This document shows, piece by piece, positions 17,672 to 25,725 of a stretch of DNA of 42,082 nt. The position numbers and the translations under genes are program-made. Positions within the stretch are counted from its first letter, which is position 1. Each line of letters opens with the position of its first letter. Under the pieces are notes generated by a model. It was given only the letters and a program-made list of their open reading frames with translations, did no database searches and was not told the origin of the DNA. Source of the DNA: Spirochaetota bacterium (GTDB lineage: Bacteria > Spirochaetota > B62-G9 > DRHN01); assembly GCA_016934265.1 (NCBI GenBank), contig JAFGTF010000125.1, forward strand, positions 1 to 42,082. Direction: 5' to 3'.

Positions 17672-18229
17672 TTATTCGACCCGTACCCGTCTGACCCTCT
17701 CCTCGCGGACGAGCTCGTCCCAGATAAGTCCCGTGGCCCACGCTGCGCCCTGCCCAACCACCGTCGGACACTTCGTTTCGTGTCCCCCCATGTCGAGAAA
17801 AGCCTTCAGGTCCTCTTCCTTCCACACATCGAACTCCCGCCCGAACATCTTCTTTTGCACGTCCCGGCATCGTATACCGTCATACTCTTCTTTGAACATC
17901 TCGGTGAGACGCTTCACGATCCCCGTGGACTCGCAGTTGTGCATCCTCAGGTCGAACTCCGTCCTCGTCCGCCCGAAAAAGTAGCTTATCATCACTATCC
18001 CCGCACAGAGCGACCCGCACGCCCCGTCATGGCTGTCCCCTCCGCCTCCCTGAAACCCGAATACTGACTTGAAAAGCGTGTCGTCGTGCACATGAAACAC
18101 ATCCATCAGCGCCGCTATCGTTGCCTGCGGGCAGTAGGCGCTTTCGTGCTCGTATTGGAATCCGAGCTCCTTCGCCTGCTGCATGAGCTCTTCCTTCGTC
18201 GTTTTCACTGTTGTCGTTTTTATCTGCAT
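17672..18229 (-). CDS. C_GCAxxG_C_C family protein
   Basis: A 185-residue cysteine-rich protein resembling the C_GCAxxG_C_C family, which is defined by conserved Cys and a glycine-rich motif (here YCPQATIAAL, later GACGSLCAGI, then CESTG, RCRDV and KCPTVVGQGA). The family is thought to bind a metal or act in redox chemistry and is frequent near sugar and anaerobic metabolism genes, but no activity is established that I know of. ATG with GGAGC upstream. It is the first gene of the run that continues with the zinc dehydrogenase, transketolase and cupin. Confidence 0.75.
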   Translation of the reverse strand: MQIKTTTVKTTKEELMQQAKELGFQYEHESAYCPQATIAALMDVFHVHDDTLFKSVFGFQGGGGDSHDGACGSLCAGIVMISYFFGRTRTEFDLRMHNCESTGIVKRLTEMFKEEYDGIRCRDVQKKMFGREFDVWKEEDLKAFLDMGGHETKCPTVVGQGAAWATGLIWDELVREERVRRVRVE

Positions 18230-18337
18230 CGCTCCTTCTCCCGTTAATTAGTTTCTCTCTGAAAATAACTCATAAAAAAACCGCGCTCTTCGAACACGGC
18301 GTCAGTATATACCAATAATACACCCATTTATAAAATA

Positions 18338-18358
18338 CGGTATCTTTTTTATACCCGG
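18338..18358 (-). terminator. Weak hairpin after the pentose-type importer operon
   Basis: GGTAT and ATACC pair around a 7-base loop, and on the minus strand the second arm is followed by TATTTTAT. It lies 44 bases after the permease stop. The stem is short, so termination here is only possible; the 170-base gap also has to hold a promoter for the next operon. Confidence 0.3.
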
Positions 18359-18401
18359 TTACGTGGAAACAATCATAAAGAACCGATTATATTCCTTCCG
18401 A

Positions 18402-19547
18402 TTACGCTCTCGATTTTGTGGAAACGTCGGAAAAAACCGCCAGGATGATAATGATCCCCTTTACCACGTACTGTACGAAGGAGGAAATATTCATCAGGCT
18501 CATCCCGTTGTCGAGCGTGGCCATGAAGAGTGCGCCGAAGAGCGCTCCCCATATCGATCCGACGCCGCCGGACATGCTGCAGCCCCCGATAAAAGCGGCG
18601 GCGATCGCATCGAGCTCCATGAAGTACCCCATAACCGGCATGGCGCCGTCAAGCCTCGCCGACAGAAGTATTCCCCCGACCGACGTTAAACCACCCATGA
18701 TGAGAAACACGAAAAAAGTGACCGCCTGAACATTGATACCCGAATACCTGCTCGCCTGCATGTTTCCGCCGACCGCGTAAATGTACCGGCCGAAAGCGGT
18801 ATACCTGGCGACAAACCACATTACGAGCATTAACGCAATCATCAGCAGCACGGGTATCGGTATTCCCTTGTACCCGTATACGACGTAGATCATCACTAGT
18901 ATGAGAAGGGTGAAAAGCGCAAGCTGTATCAAAGGCTTTTTTTTCGTCTCGAGCTTCTCGTTTCCCCTTGCCATACGCTTCCTGTAGATCCAGAACGCAA
19001 GGTATATGACATATATGGCGATAAAAATAATCATGGAAGCGGTCTTTCCGATAAAACCCTGACCTATCATCTTGGTAGAAACATTCAACGGAGCGATGCT
19101 GATGCCTTTCGTGAAGATTAAAGCCAACCCTCTCAGGATCAACATGCTTCCCAGCGTAGCGACGAAGGAGGGGACCCCCCGTACGGTCCAGAATCCGTTG
19201 AATACTCCCATCAAGAGCCCGATACATATGACCACGATTACCGCCTGGGTGGTGGACCACCTATGCCAGGTCTCTAGGATCGCAAGCGTCGCCCCGCTCA
19301 GCGCCACGCCCGATCCGATCGACAGGTCGATATTACCGCTCACTATGACGAAGACCATTCCGGTAGCGAGCACTCCGTTGATCGCGGTCTGTCTCAGAAG
19401 CAGGGTAATGTTTCTCGGAGAGAGGAAGATCCCCTTTGTAAAGACCTCGAACCCGAGCGCACAGACAATGAGAACCATTATTTTCATGAAAAACTGAAGG
19501 TTTATCGAACTTCTACTCTTTATTAATCCAAACCCTTTCGGTGCCAC
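18402..19547 (-). CDS. Xylose-type ABC transporter permease (XylH-like)
   Basis: Inner-membrane permease of 381 residues in the CUT2 family, the larger XylH-like subclass. It shows GNIDLSIGSGVALSG early and a late IGGCSMSGGVGSIWG loop, about ten hydrophobic helices, and a charged cytoplasmic insert with RKRMARGNEKLETKKK near residues 190-205. The start is GTG at 19547, preceded by AGGAGG at 7 bases. It forms one importer with the ATPase and binding protein immediately upstream. A sigma-54 promoter lies in front of the whole operon. The substrate is probably a pentose or similar small sugar, judged from the transketolase and dehydrogenase genes alongside. Confidence 0.92.
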   Translation of the reverse strand: MAPKGFGLIKSRSSINLQFFMKIMVLIVCALGFEVFTKGIFLSPRNITLLLRQTAINGVLATGMVFVIVSGNIDLSIGSGVALSGATLAILETWHRWSTTQAVIVVICIGLLMGVFNGFWTVRGVPSFVATLGSMLILRGLALIFTKGISIAPLNVSTKMIGQGFIGKTASMIIFIAIYVIYLAFWIYRKRMARGNEKLETKKKPLIQLALFTLLILVMIYVVYGYKGIPIPVLLMIALMLVMWFVARYTAFGRYIYAVGGNMQASRYSGINVQAVTFFVFLIMGGLTSVGGILLSARLDGAMPVMGYFMELDAIAAAFIGGCSMSGGVGSIWGALFGALFMATLDNGMSLMNISSFVQYVVKGIIIILAVFSDVSTKSRA

Positions 19548-19633
19548 TTCTCTCCCTCCTGCCTACCAGCGAATTACACCACTTTGTGGTTTCACGGCCG
19601 TTTGGCGCAGGTGTAAACGGCGCGTTTTTTCCC

Positions 19634-21169
19634 CTACTGCCCCATCGCCATATGCATGATGTGCTCCTGGGAAAACTCGGGCCGTGCAAACTCTCCTCTT
19701 ATCTCCCCTTCCCGCATGACGAGAATTCTATCACACATCCCCAAAAGCTCCGGAAGCTCCGACGAAACCAGGATTATCCCGGCGCCTGCCGCCACAAGGT
19801 CGTTGATTATATGGAAAATCCCCACCTTCGAACCGACATCGATTCCCTTCGTCGGTTCGTCGAGTATGAAAATTTTCGGTTCGGTAAGTATCCATCGTGC
19901 AAGCAGCACCTTCTGCTGGTTGCCGCCGCTCAGATTCTCCACAACGGTATCGAGGCTCGGAACTTTTATCTTCAGCCTGTCGACCATCCTGAAGCCGCCG
20001 GCTTTTTCCGATTCGTGGTTGAGAATGCTGTAGCGCCGATACCGGTGGAGAGAGGAGAGCGAGATGTTGTGAAGCGTGCTCATCGTATGAATAAGCCCGT
20101 ACTCTCTCCTGTTTTCGGTGAGGAGCACGATCCCCTGCTGTATCGCTTCCTTCGGAGATCCGATAAAAGTCCGGGAGCCGTTGATGTAGAACTCACCGCT
20201 CGAGACATCGGGCAGGATCCCGAAAAGACCCATGCAAAGCTCCGTTCGTCCTGAGCCCAGCAAACCGGATATGCCGAGAATTTCACCTCTTTGCAACGTA
20301 AGCGAAATATTCGAAAGCCTCTTTTTGTCTTGTAGATCCTCCTTTTTACGCTGGGAAAGGTTCTTGACTTCAAAGATGACTTCTCCCAGCTCGCAGGAAA
20401 CCTTCGGGTACATCTCTTTTATCTCCCGACCGACTATCATCCGGATGATATCCGATCGCGATATGGCGGAGGTGTTTTGCGTGCCGATCTTTTCTCCGTC
20501 CCGAAGCACCGTGATACGGTCAGATATGAGCTCCACCTCTTCTATCTTGTGAGATATGTAGATACAGGTCCCGCCGGCCCTGCAGAACACCCGTATCAGC
20601 GAAAAAAGCGTATCCGTTTCCGTGTCCGTCAACGAGGATGTAGGCTCGTCGAGAATCAAGATCGAAGGTTCGTCCGATATCGCCTTCGCCACCTGCACGA
20701 GCTGCTGCTCGCCGACGGTCAGCGTTTTGATGATCGCGTGAGAATCTATATCCAGCCCGAGCTTCTCGAGAAACCTGGTCGATTCCGAGTGAAGCGCGCC
20801 CCAGTTCAGTAATCCGAGTCTTGTTTTAGGCATATCTCCCAGATAGATGTTCTCCCCTACCGTCAGATCGGGCACAACGACTATCTCCTGAAAAACGATG
20901 GAAATTCCCGACTCCTTCGCATCCCGTGGGGACTGAAACTTCTTCAGATCGTCCTTGAGGAGGATTTCCCCTTCATACGTTCCGTAGGGATATACTCCGC
21001 ACAGGATTTTCATCAGTGTCGACTTTCCGGCGCCGTTCTCTCCGATGATTGCGTGTATCTCCCCACGCACGAGATCGAAATCCACATTCTTCAGGGCCAC
21101 TACTCCCGGAAAGTTCTTCTTGATACCCCTCATCGTTAGAATGCCGCCAGAACGAATGTCTTCTTTCAT
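19634..21169 (-). CDS. Xylose-type ABC transporter ATPase, double-domain (XylG-like)
   Basis: A 511-residue cytoplasmic ATPase with two nucleotide-binding domains. Domain 1: Walker A GENGAGKSTLM, signature LTVGEQQLVQVAKA, Walker B ILILDEPTSSLT. Domain 2: degenerate Walker A GLLGSGRTEL, signature LSGGNQQKVLLARWI, Walker B IFILDEPTKGIDVG. The AEDR-like linker reads LLTENRREYGL. It powers the permease 86 bases downstream. Domain 1 is the useful comparator for the ABC domain fused to a histidine kinase at 23871-25724. The start at 21169 has only a weak ribosome site; a strong hairpin separates it from the binding-protein gene, so it is likely made at a lower level. Confidence 0.93.
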   Translation of the reverse strand: MKEDIRSGGILTMRGIKKNFPGVVALKNVDFDLVRGEIHAIIGENGAGKSTLMKILCGVYPYGTYEGEILLKDDLKKFQSPRDAKESGISIVFQEIVVVPDLTVGENIYLGDMPKTRLGLLNWGALHSESTRFLEKLGLDIDSHAIIKTLTVGEQQLVQVAKAISDEPSILILDEPTSSLTDTETDTLFSLIRVFCRAGGTCIYISHKIEEVELISDRITVLRDGEKIGTQNTSAISRSDIIRMIVGREIKEMYPKVSCELGEVIFEVKNLSQRKKEDLQDKKRLSNISLTLQRGEILGISGLLGSGRTELCMGLFGILPDVSSGEFYINGSRTFIGSPKEAIQQGIVLLTENRREYGLIHTMSTLHNISLSSLHRYRRYSILNHESEKAGGFRMVDRLKIKVPSLDTVVENLSGGNQQKVLLARWILTEPKIFILDEPTKGIDVGSKVGIFHIINDLVAAGAGIILVSSELPELLGMCDRILVMREGEIRGEFARPEFSQEHIMHMAMGQ

Positions 21170-21216
21170 GTGCCCTGTACCCGTCTTCTCCCGCTGATTA
21201 CGTTACTATAATACTA

Positions 21217-21273
21217 ATGGCACATCTCCGCAGTAAAGTAAGGAATATTTGAACAGAGACGGAGATGTGCCAT
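21217..21273 (-). repeat. 14-bp perfect hairpin between binding protein and ATPase genes
   Basis: Arms 21217-21230 and 21260-21273 are exact reverse complements around a 29-base loop, starting 12 bases after the binding-protein stop. There is no T-run on the minus strand, so a 3' stabiliser or processing signal, as between malE and malF in enteric bacteria, is more likely than full termination. Confidence 0.8.
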
Positions 21274-21285
21274 AAACGATAAGGA

Positions 21286-22338
21286 TCAGTTGATCTTCGG
21301 CCACTTGTTCTTCGGAATGTTTGCGTATACCTGCTCGAGAGAAACATACCCCGGCTTTATGAGCGCTTCAACGATGTTGTTCTTGTCAACCGGAATGTTC
21401 TCTACTGAGATGAGAGGAACGTCGACCTTGCCGTTGAAAAGGGTACCTCTGGTTTTTGGTTTTTTACCCGTCGCGATTGCGTATGCAGCCCTTGCCGCGG
21501 CCGCCCCGAGTGGGGGACAGGGCTTGAAAACCGTCATACCGGCCTTGCCCTCGACTATATACTGCAAATTGGCTATATCCCCGTCCTGGCCGGTCGTATA
21601 GCAGTCGGATGCGTCCATACCCTGCTCCTGCAGCGCCCGCACCGCACCCCGGCACGTACCGTCGTTCCAGCAGCACATCGCCTGAATATCGTTGCTGTAT
21701 TTAGTTAGTGAGTTCTCGGCGATCTTCAGAGCATTCTCCGGCGACCACTTGAGCGCGTGCTGGTCGACTACAATCTTGATATCGCCCGAGTCCACATGAG
21801 GCTGGACGACCTTGAAAAACGCCTCCCGCATGAACGCGGTCGCATCGTCCCCGGGATCGCCCTCTATGAGCACCCAGTTCCCCTTCGGGGCCGCTTTGTA
21901 CGAATACTCTGCGATGAGCCTGCCGACGTCATAGAGGTCGTGCCAGACGAAATAGTCGACGTCTGCGTTCAGTATCGGCCGCGTGTATGCAATAAACGGC
22001 ACATCCTCGTTATGCGTTTTTTCCACGAACGCCGCTGCCGCGCTGCTGTTCACCGCACCGAGCACGAGCACGTCTATCCCCTGGGTCAGCATGTTCTCGA
22101 CCTGCGTCGCTTGAAGCCGTTCGTCGTTGTTCGAAGCCTGAAAGAGCACCTCGGCGCCCAAGCTTTCCGCCTCCTTGATGAAACCGTCACGATCGAGCGC
22201 CCATCGCTCCTCCTGCATCGTGGGAAGAATAAAACCGAGCACCACCTTGTCCTCCGATTCCGCGACTGCTACGGATGCACAAATGCCCATAAGCAACAAG
22301 GAAAACAATAGAATCGAAACCGCTCTTTTAATCCTCAT
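21286..22338 (-). CDS. Periplasmic sugar-binding protein (XylF-like)
   Basis: Type 1 periplasmic binding protein of 350 residues. The signal peptide (basic MRIKR, hydrophobic core, likely cleavage after AVA at residue 26) has no lipobox. The mature part has LGFILPTMQEERW, VLVLGAVNSSAAAAFV, and the helix-strand pattern of the family. It is the first gene of the pentose-type importer operon: AAAGGAGAT ribosome site, an approximately 80-base leader, and a sigma-54 promoter at 22431-22446. A 9-codon open frame beginning in GGAGGTGATG sits in the leader. A strong hairpin follows the stop. Confidence 0.92.
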   Translation of the reverse strand: MRIKRAVSILLFSLLLMGICASVAVAESEDKVVLGFILPTMQEERWALDRDGFIKEAESLGAEVLFQASNNDERLQATQVENMLTQGIDVLVLGAVNSSAAAAFVEKTHNEDVPFIAYTRPILNADVDYFVWHDLYDVGRLIAEYSYKAAPKGNWVLIEGDPGDDATAFMREAFFKVVQPHVDSGDIKIVVDQHALKWSPENALKIAENSLTKYSNDIQAMCCWNDGTCRGAVRALQEQGMDASDCYTTGQDGDIANLQYIVEGKAGMTVFKPCPPLGAAAARAAYAIATGKKPKTRGTLFNGKVDVPLISVENIPVDKNNIVEALIKPGYVSLEQVYANIPKNKWPKIN

Positions 22339-22430
22339 AGCATATCTCCTTTTATCATTGGTCTTACAAACAGAGTGAATAACTACCCATCACCTCCTTC
22401 AATGAAAATCAACACGATTTCATTAAAAGA

Positions 22431-22446
22431 AGCAAGTCCTGTGCCA
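22431..22446 (-). promoter_or_regulatory. Sigma-54 (-24/-12) promoter of the pentose-type importer
   Basis: On the minus strand TGGCAC-AGGAC-TTGCT matches the sigma-54 consensus (TGGCACg-N4-TTGCw) with the invariant GG and GC exactly ten bases apart. Transcription would begin near 22420 and run into the binding-protein gene. Such promoters need an activator of the NtrC type, and one is encoded 3.3 kb away at 25726-27081. No consensus sigma-70 promoter was found in the same gap. Confidence 0.75.
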
Positions 22447-22566
22447 ATAAATCGGCAGCAATTGTTTCTTAATTTCTTTCATGGAAAGTAATTACAAAAT
22501 CAAATGATCGCTGTTACGTCCAAATCCGTTTTATGGGCAATAGTCGCAACATCCGTTTTCCCGAAA

Positions 22567-22584
22567 TGTGCAACCTCTTGCACA
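22567..22584. promoter_or_regulatory. Candidate enhancer site for the NtrC-type regulator
   Basis: TGTGCAA-CCTC-TTGCACA is a perfect 7-base dyad centred about 155 bases upstream of the inferred sigma-54 start, the usual place for an upstream activating sequence. It lies in the non-coding gap after the dehydrogenase stop. A LacI-type operator is the main alternative reading. Confidence 0.5.
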
Positions 22585-22633
22585 ACGTTTTCGAACAAAC
22601 AGGCAAAGAAAAGGTATATGCCGGCTCTTTATT

Positions 22634-23665
22634 TCACTCCGGGATCAGCAGGATCTTCATTCCCTCCTTTTTCTCAGCCATTTCGAATGCCCGTTTCCAC
22701 TCGGACAAACCGAATTCGTGGCTTGCGAGGGACTCGCAGTCCACCATTTTCCTTTCCATAAGTGCAAGCGCCCTCTCCCATGCCGGCCGCCTCTGCGACA
22801 CCGTTCCGCGGACCTCGATCTCGAAAAAGGCGATCTTCTCGAAGTCTATCTCGATCGGTCTTCCGAACAGGCCGACCTGGGTATACTTTCCCCGCTTTCG
22901 TACCATGTTGAGGGCCATGACGGCCGCCTGCGGCACGCCCGAACACTCGAACACCACGTCCGCCCCGTACCCCTGTGTCAGCTCCTTCACCCGTGCCACC
23001 GCGTCAGTGGTCTCGATGTTGATCGTATACGGTATACCGAGCTTTTCGGCCGTCTTCAACCGATCCGTATCCCGACCGGTCCCGCATACGAGCACGTTTC
23101 CGCCCTCGGCCCGTGCGACCATTGCGACGAGCAGTCCGATCGGTCCCGGTCCCGTGACAACGACGAAATCGCCCGCCGATACCCCCGTCTGCTCCGTCAC
23201 CCCGTGAACACAGCATGCGAGCGGCTCCGTCATGGCGCCCGCCTTGAAGCTAACGTTCTCGGGAAGCTTGTGTAAATATATGACGTTGCAGTATTTCGTA
23301 AAGCATCCGTTCGCGGTATATCCCAGTATCTTCCTGCTGTTACAGAGGTTGTAATATCCCGACCTGCAGTACCTGCAGGTCCCGCAGAAATAAATGCTCG
23401 ATTCGCCCGTAACTCTGTCTCCTATCGCGATCTCGTCGCCGACTGAAGCCCCCTTCTCCACGACGACGCCGCTGAACTCGTGGCCGACGACGACGGGCGG
23501 TACTATCGGAATATTGATATCGTTGTGATAGATATGGAGGTCCGATCCGCAGATACCAGCGGCCTTCACCTCCACCGTTACCTCGTTTTGGCCCGGAGGT
23601 CTCTTTTCCACGTCCCGAAGCTCCATGAAGCCGTCGCCTAGCTTATACTTGACGATACCCTTCAT
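22634..23665 (-). CDS. Zinc-dependent dehydrogenase (sorbitol/threonine dehydrogenase-like)
   Basis: MDR-family enzyme of about 343 residues. GICGSDLHIYHND and GHEFSGVVVEKG give the catalytic zinc site, CGTCRYCRSGYYNLC the structural zinc, and GPGPIGLLVA the cofactor site. The frame is open upstream to 23842, but the ATG at 23665 has a GGGGAGG site 6-7 bases upstream and starts the family sequence. It is a paralogue type of the enzyme at 16627-17649. It is the last gene after the regulator-kinase pair, separated by about 205 bases, and probably acts on the substrate of one of the two neighbouring importers. Confidence 0.93.
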   Translation of the reverse strand: MKGIVKYKLGDGFMELRDVEKRPPGQNEVTVEVKAAGICGSDLHIYHNDINIPIVPPVVVGHEFSGVVVEKGASVGDEIAIGDRVTGESSIYFCGTCRYCRSGYYNLCNSRKILGYTANGCFTKYCNVIYLHKLPENVSFKAGAMTEPLACCVHGVTEQTGVSAGDFVVVTGPGPIGLLVAMVARAEGGNVLVCGTGRDTDRLKTAEKLGIPYTINIETTDAVARVKELTQGYGADVVFECSGVPQAAVMALNMVRKRGKYTQVGLFGRPIEIDFEKIAFFEIEVRGTVSQRRPAWERALALMERKMVDCESLASHEFGLSEWKRAFEMAEKKEGMKILLIPE

Positions 23666-23870
23666 CACAATCCTCCCCTGCATGCCAGCTGTCGAACCCT
23701 GTGCATACGAAGTATGATTTTCTATCCCTGGCCGTAACACCACGTACCGCGGCCCATACGGATCGAAAAAACTCATGAAACAGCACGGTTTTACGAAACC
23801 GATGCAGAAAATAATGCACCGTATAGACTGATCACCGTTCAATCCGTTTCAAACACCCGTGCCGAATGCG

Positions 23871-25724
23871 TCACTGTACCGCCCGCTTCAAGCTCTTCTC
23901 CGTATCGACATATAGCGGAAATTGCACGGTAAATACCGTCTTTTTCCCCGGATCGCTCGCACACGAGATGACGCCGTCGTGCAAATCCGCAATATGCTGG
24001 CAGATTGCAAGGCCCAGTCCCGTATTCTTCTTGCTCACCTTTGTGCTGTAGAACGGCTCGAAGATATTTCCGGTTATCTCCGTCGGGATTCCGCATCCGT
24101 TATCGATGATACGGAGATATACGGCGCTTCGGTGCCTCTGCTCGTCTATCTCGATCCTTATCAACCCCTCGTTCACCACCGCTTCTATGCTGTTTACCAA
24201 TAGATTAAAGCACAGCTGTTTCAGCCTGTTCTCGTCTCCCCTGATGTAAACATCCTCTTTGCGTATGCCCTTTTGGAGGGTAATTCTTTTTTCCTCGATC
24301 TGATAGTTCAGAAGCGCGAGCACCTCGTTTATAATATGCACGAGATTTACTCTCCTGTCGGCCGCAACATCGAGCTTTGAGAAGGAGAGGAGATTCCCGA
24401 CGATGCCGCAGATTCTGTTCAGCTCACGTTCTATCTTTACCACTTTCCCGATGACGGCGTCGTCAAGGTTCTTTGCTTTAATAATTTCCAGGTAGTTCTG
24501 TATGATACCGAGCGGGTTGTTGATCTCGTGGGCGACACCGGCGGCGAGGTTCTCGACGGAAGTAATCTTTTCGGTACGGAGCAGATACTCCTTGAACTGC
24601 CGCTCCTTTGTAATGTCCTCGATAAGCAGTATGGTCCCGAGAAATACGTAATCATCATCATGAAACGGGTACACGGTTACCCGCAAATACCTGTCGTCCA
24701 AGAACTCGATCTCATCCCACCGCATCTTCTCGCGGTTCTTGATCTTATCGAGGATTTCTTCTCTGATATTCCAGCATCCGGCGAAGAAAAGAGTTTCGAA
24801 CGACTTGTTCATGACCTCGGCCGATTCTATTCCGAGATTCTTGATCGCGGCGAAGTTGATCATGTAGATCTTATGCTCCGCATCGAGCACGACCACCCCT
24901 ATGGGCAGGTTCTTGATTATCGATTCGTTGTACTGCTTGAAATAAAACAGGCTGATATTCGATCGCTCGAGCTCGTTTCTGCTCAGGACGAAGGAGTAGG
25001 TAAGCTTTATGAGCTTTATCTTGTCGAGATCCTTGATCTTCTCCGTTCCCCTCCTGTAGCCGTCCTTGAGGATGGTGACACGGTCAGCAAACCTGAAGAT
25101 CTCCTCCAAATTATGGGTGATGTACACGACGCTTTTATTCCTCTTCTTGGCATCGAGTATGATCTTGTATATCTTTTCCATCTCCACGGGAGTGAGCTTG
25201 TTCGATATCTCATCGAATATGATAAGCTCCGGATCGTAGCAGATCGCCCGTGCGAGCTCGACCATATACTGCTCTCCGCGCGTCAGCCTGCTTAAAGGTT
25301 CGTGTATATCGAAATGAACATCGAGGGCTCTGAAAAGCTCCCGTGTCTTTCGTATCATCGTCCCATAATCTATACTGCCGAGCCAGGTCTTCAACATCCT
25401 CCCCGCAAACACATTATCCACCGCGCTCAGCGACGGTATCACCTGGACGTCCTGATAGATCATCGAAATTCCGTATTTCATCGACAGATCCGGGGTGAAG
25501 TTAAACACCCTTTTACCGTCGAACATAATATCCCCGCTCTTTTTCTGCACGACACCGCTTAAAAGCTTTACGAGCGTCGACTTTCCCGCCCGGTGCTCTC
25601 CCACGAGGGCGTGTATCTCCCCCCTCTGCACATCGAAGTCGACGCCCCTCAACGCCTCTACACCGCTGTAAGATACATGAATATTCTTCATACGAAGCAG
25701 AGTGGCGTTCTTCTTCGTCATCAT
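23871..25724 (-). CDS. ABC-ATPase/PAS/histidine kinase fusion, soluble sensor kinase
   Basis: A 617-residue protein with three parts. Residues 1-235 are an MglA/XylG-type ABC ATPase domain: Walker A GEHRAGKST (42-50), Q-loop Gln 91, signature LTRGEQ (147-152), Walker B LIIFDE (167-172), switch His 204. All core catalytic residues remain, although the loop after Walker B (ISNKLT) departs from the usual PTSALT. Residues about 262-375 are a PAS domain. Residues about 385-450 carry the H-box with His 399 in VAHEINNPLG; 490-605 are the HATPase with NSIEA, DNGCGIP, FEPFYSTK and GLGLAI. There is no transmembrane segment. The ABC domain replaces the usual sensor and lacks the second ABC half of transporter ATPases. 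ATG follows the regulator's stop by one base, so the two are coupled. Inferred role: dock on or monitor a sugar permease and phosphorylate the NtrC-type partner. Confidence 0.9.
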   Translation of the reverse strand: MMTKKNATLLRMKNIHVSYSGVEALRGVDFDVQRGEIHALVGEHRAGKSTLVKLLSGVVQKKSGDIMFDGKRVFNFTPDLSMKYGISMIYQDVQVIPSLSAVDNVFAGRMLKTWLGSIDYGTMIRKTRELFRALDVHFDIHEPLSRLTRGEQYMVELARAICYDPELIIFDEISNKLTPVEMEKIYKIILDAKKRNKSVVYITHNLEEIFRFADRVTILKDGYRRGTEKIKDLDKIKLIKLTYSFVLSRNELERSNISLFYFKQYNESIIKNLPIGVVVLDAEHKIYMINFAAIKNLGIESAEVMNKSFETLFFAGCWNIREEILDKIKNREKMRWDEIEFLDDRYLRVTVYPFHDDDYVFLGTILLIEDITKERQFKEYLLRTEKITSVENLAAGVAHEINNPLGIIQNYLEIIKAKNLDDAVIGKVVKIERELNRICGIVGNLLSFSKLDVAADRRVNLVHIINEVLALLNYQIEEKRITLQKGIRKEDVYIRGDENRLKQLCFNLLVNSIEAVVNEGLIRIEIDEQRHRSAVYLRIIDNGCGIPTEITGNIFEPFYSTKVSKKNTGLGLAICQHIADLHDGVISCASDPGKKTVFTVQFPLYVDTEKSLKRAVQ

Positions 25725-25725
25725 C

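Noticed and set aside
22567-22584. LacI-type operator for the local LacI regulator
   Set aside because: Possible from the half-site shape, but the position relative to the sigma-54 promoter and the nearby NtrC-type gene make an enhancer site the better reading; not excluded.
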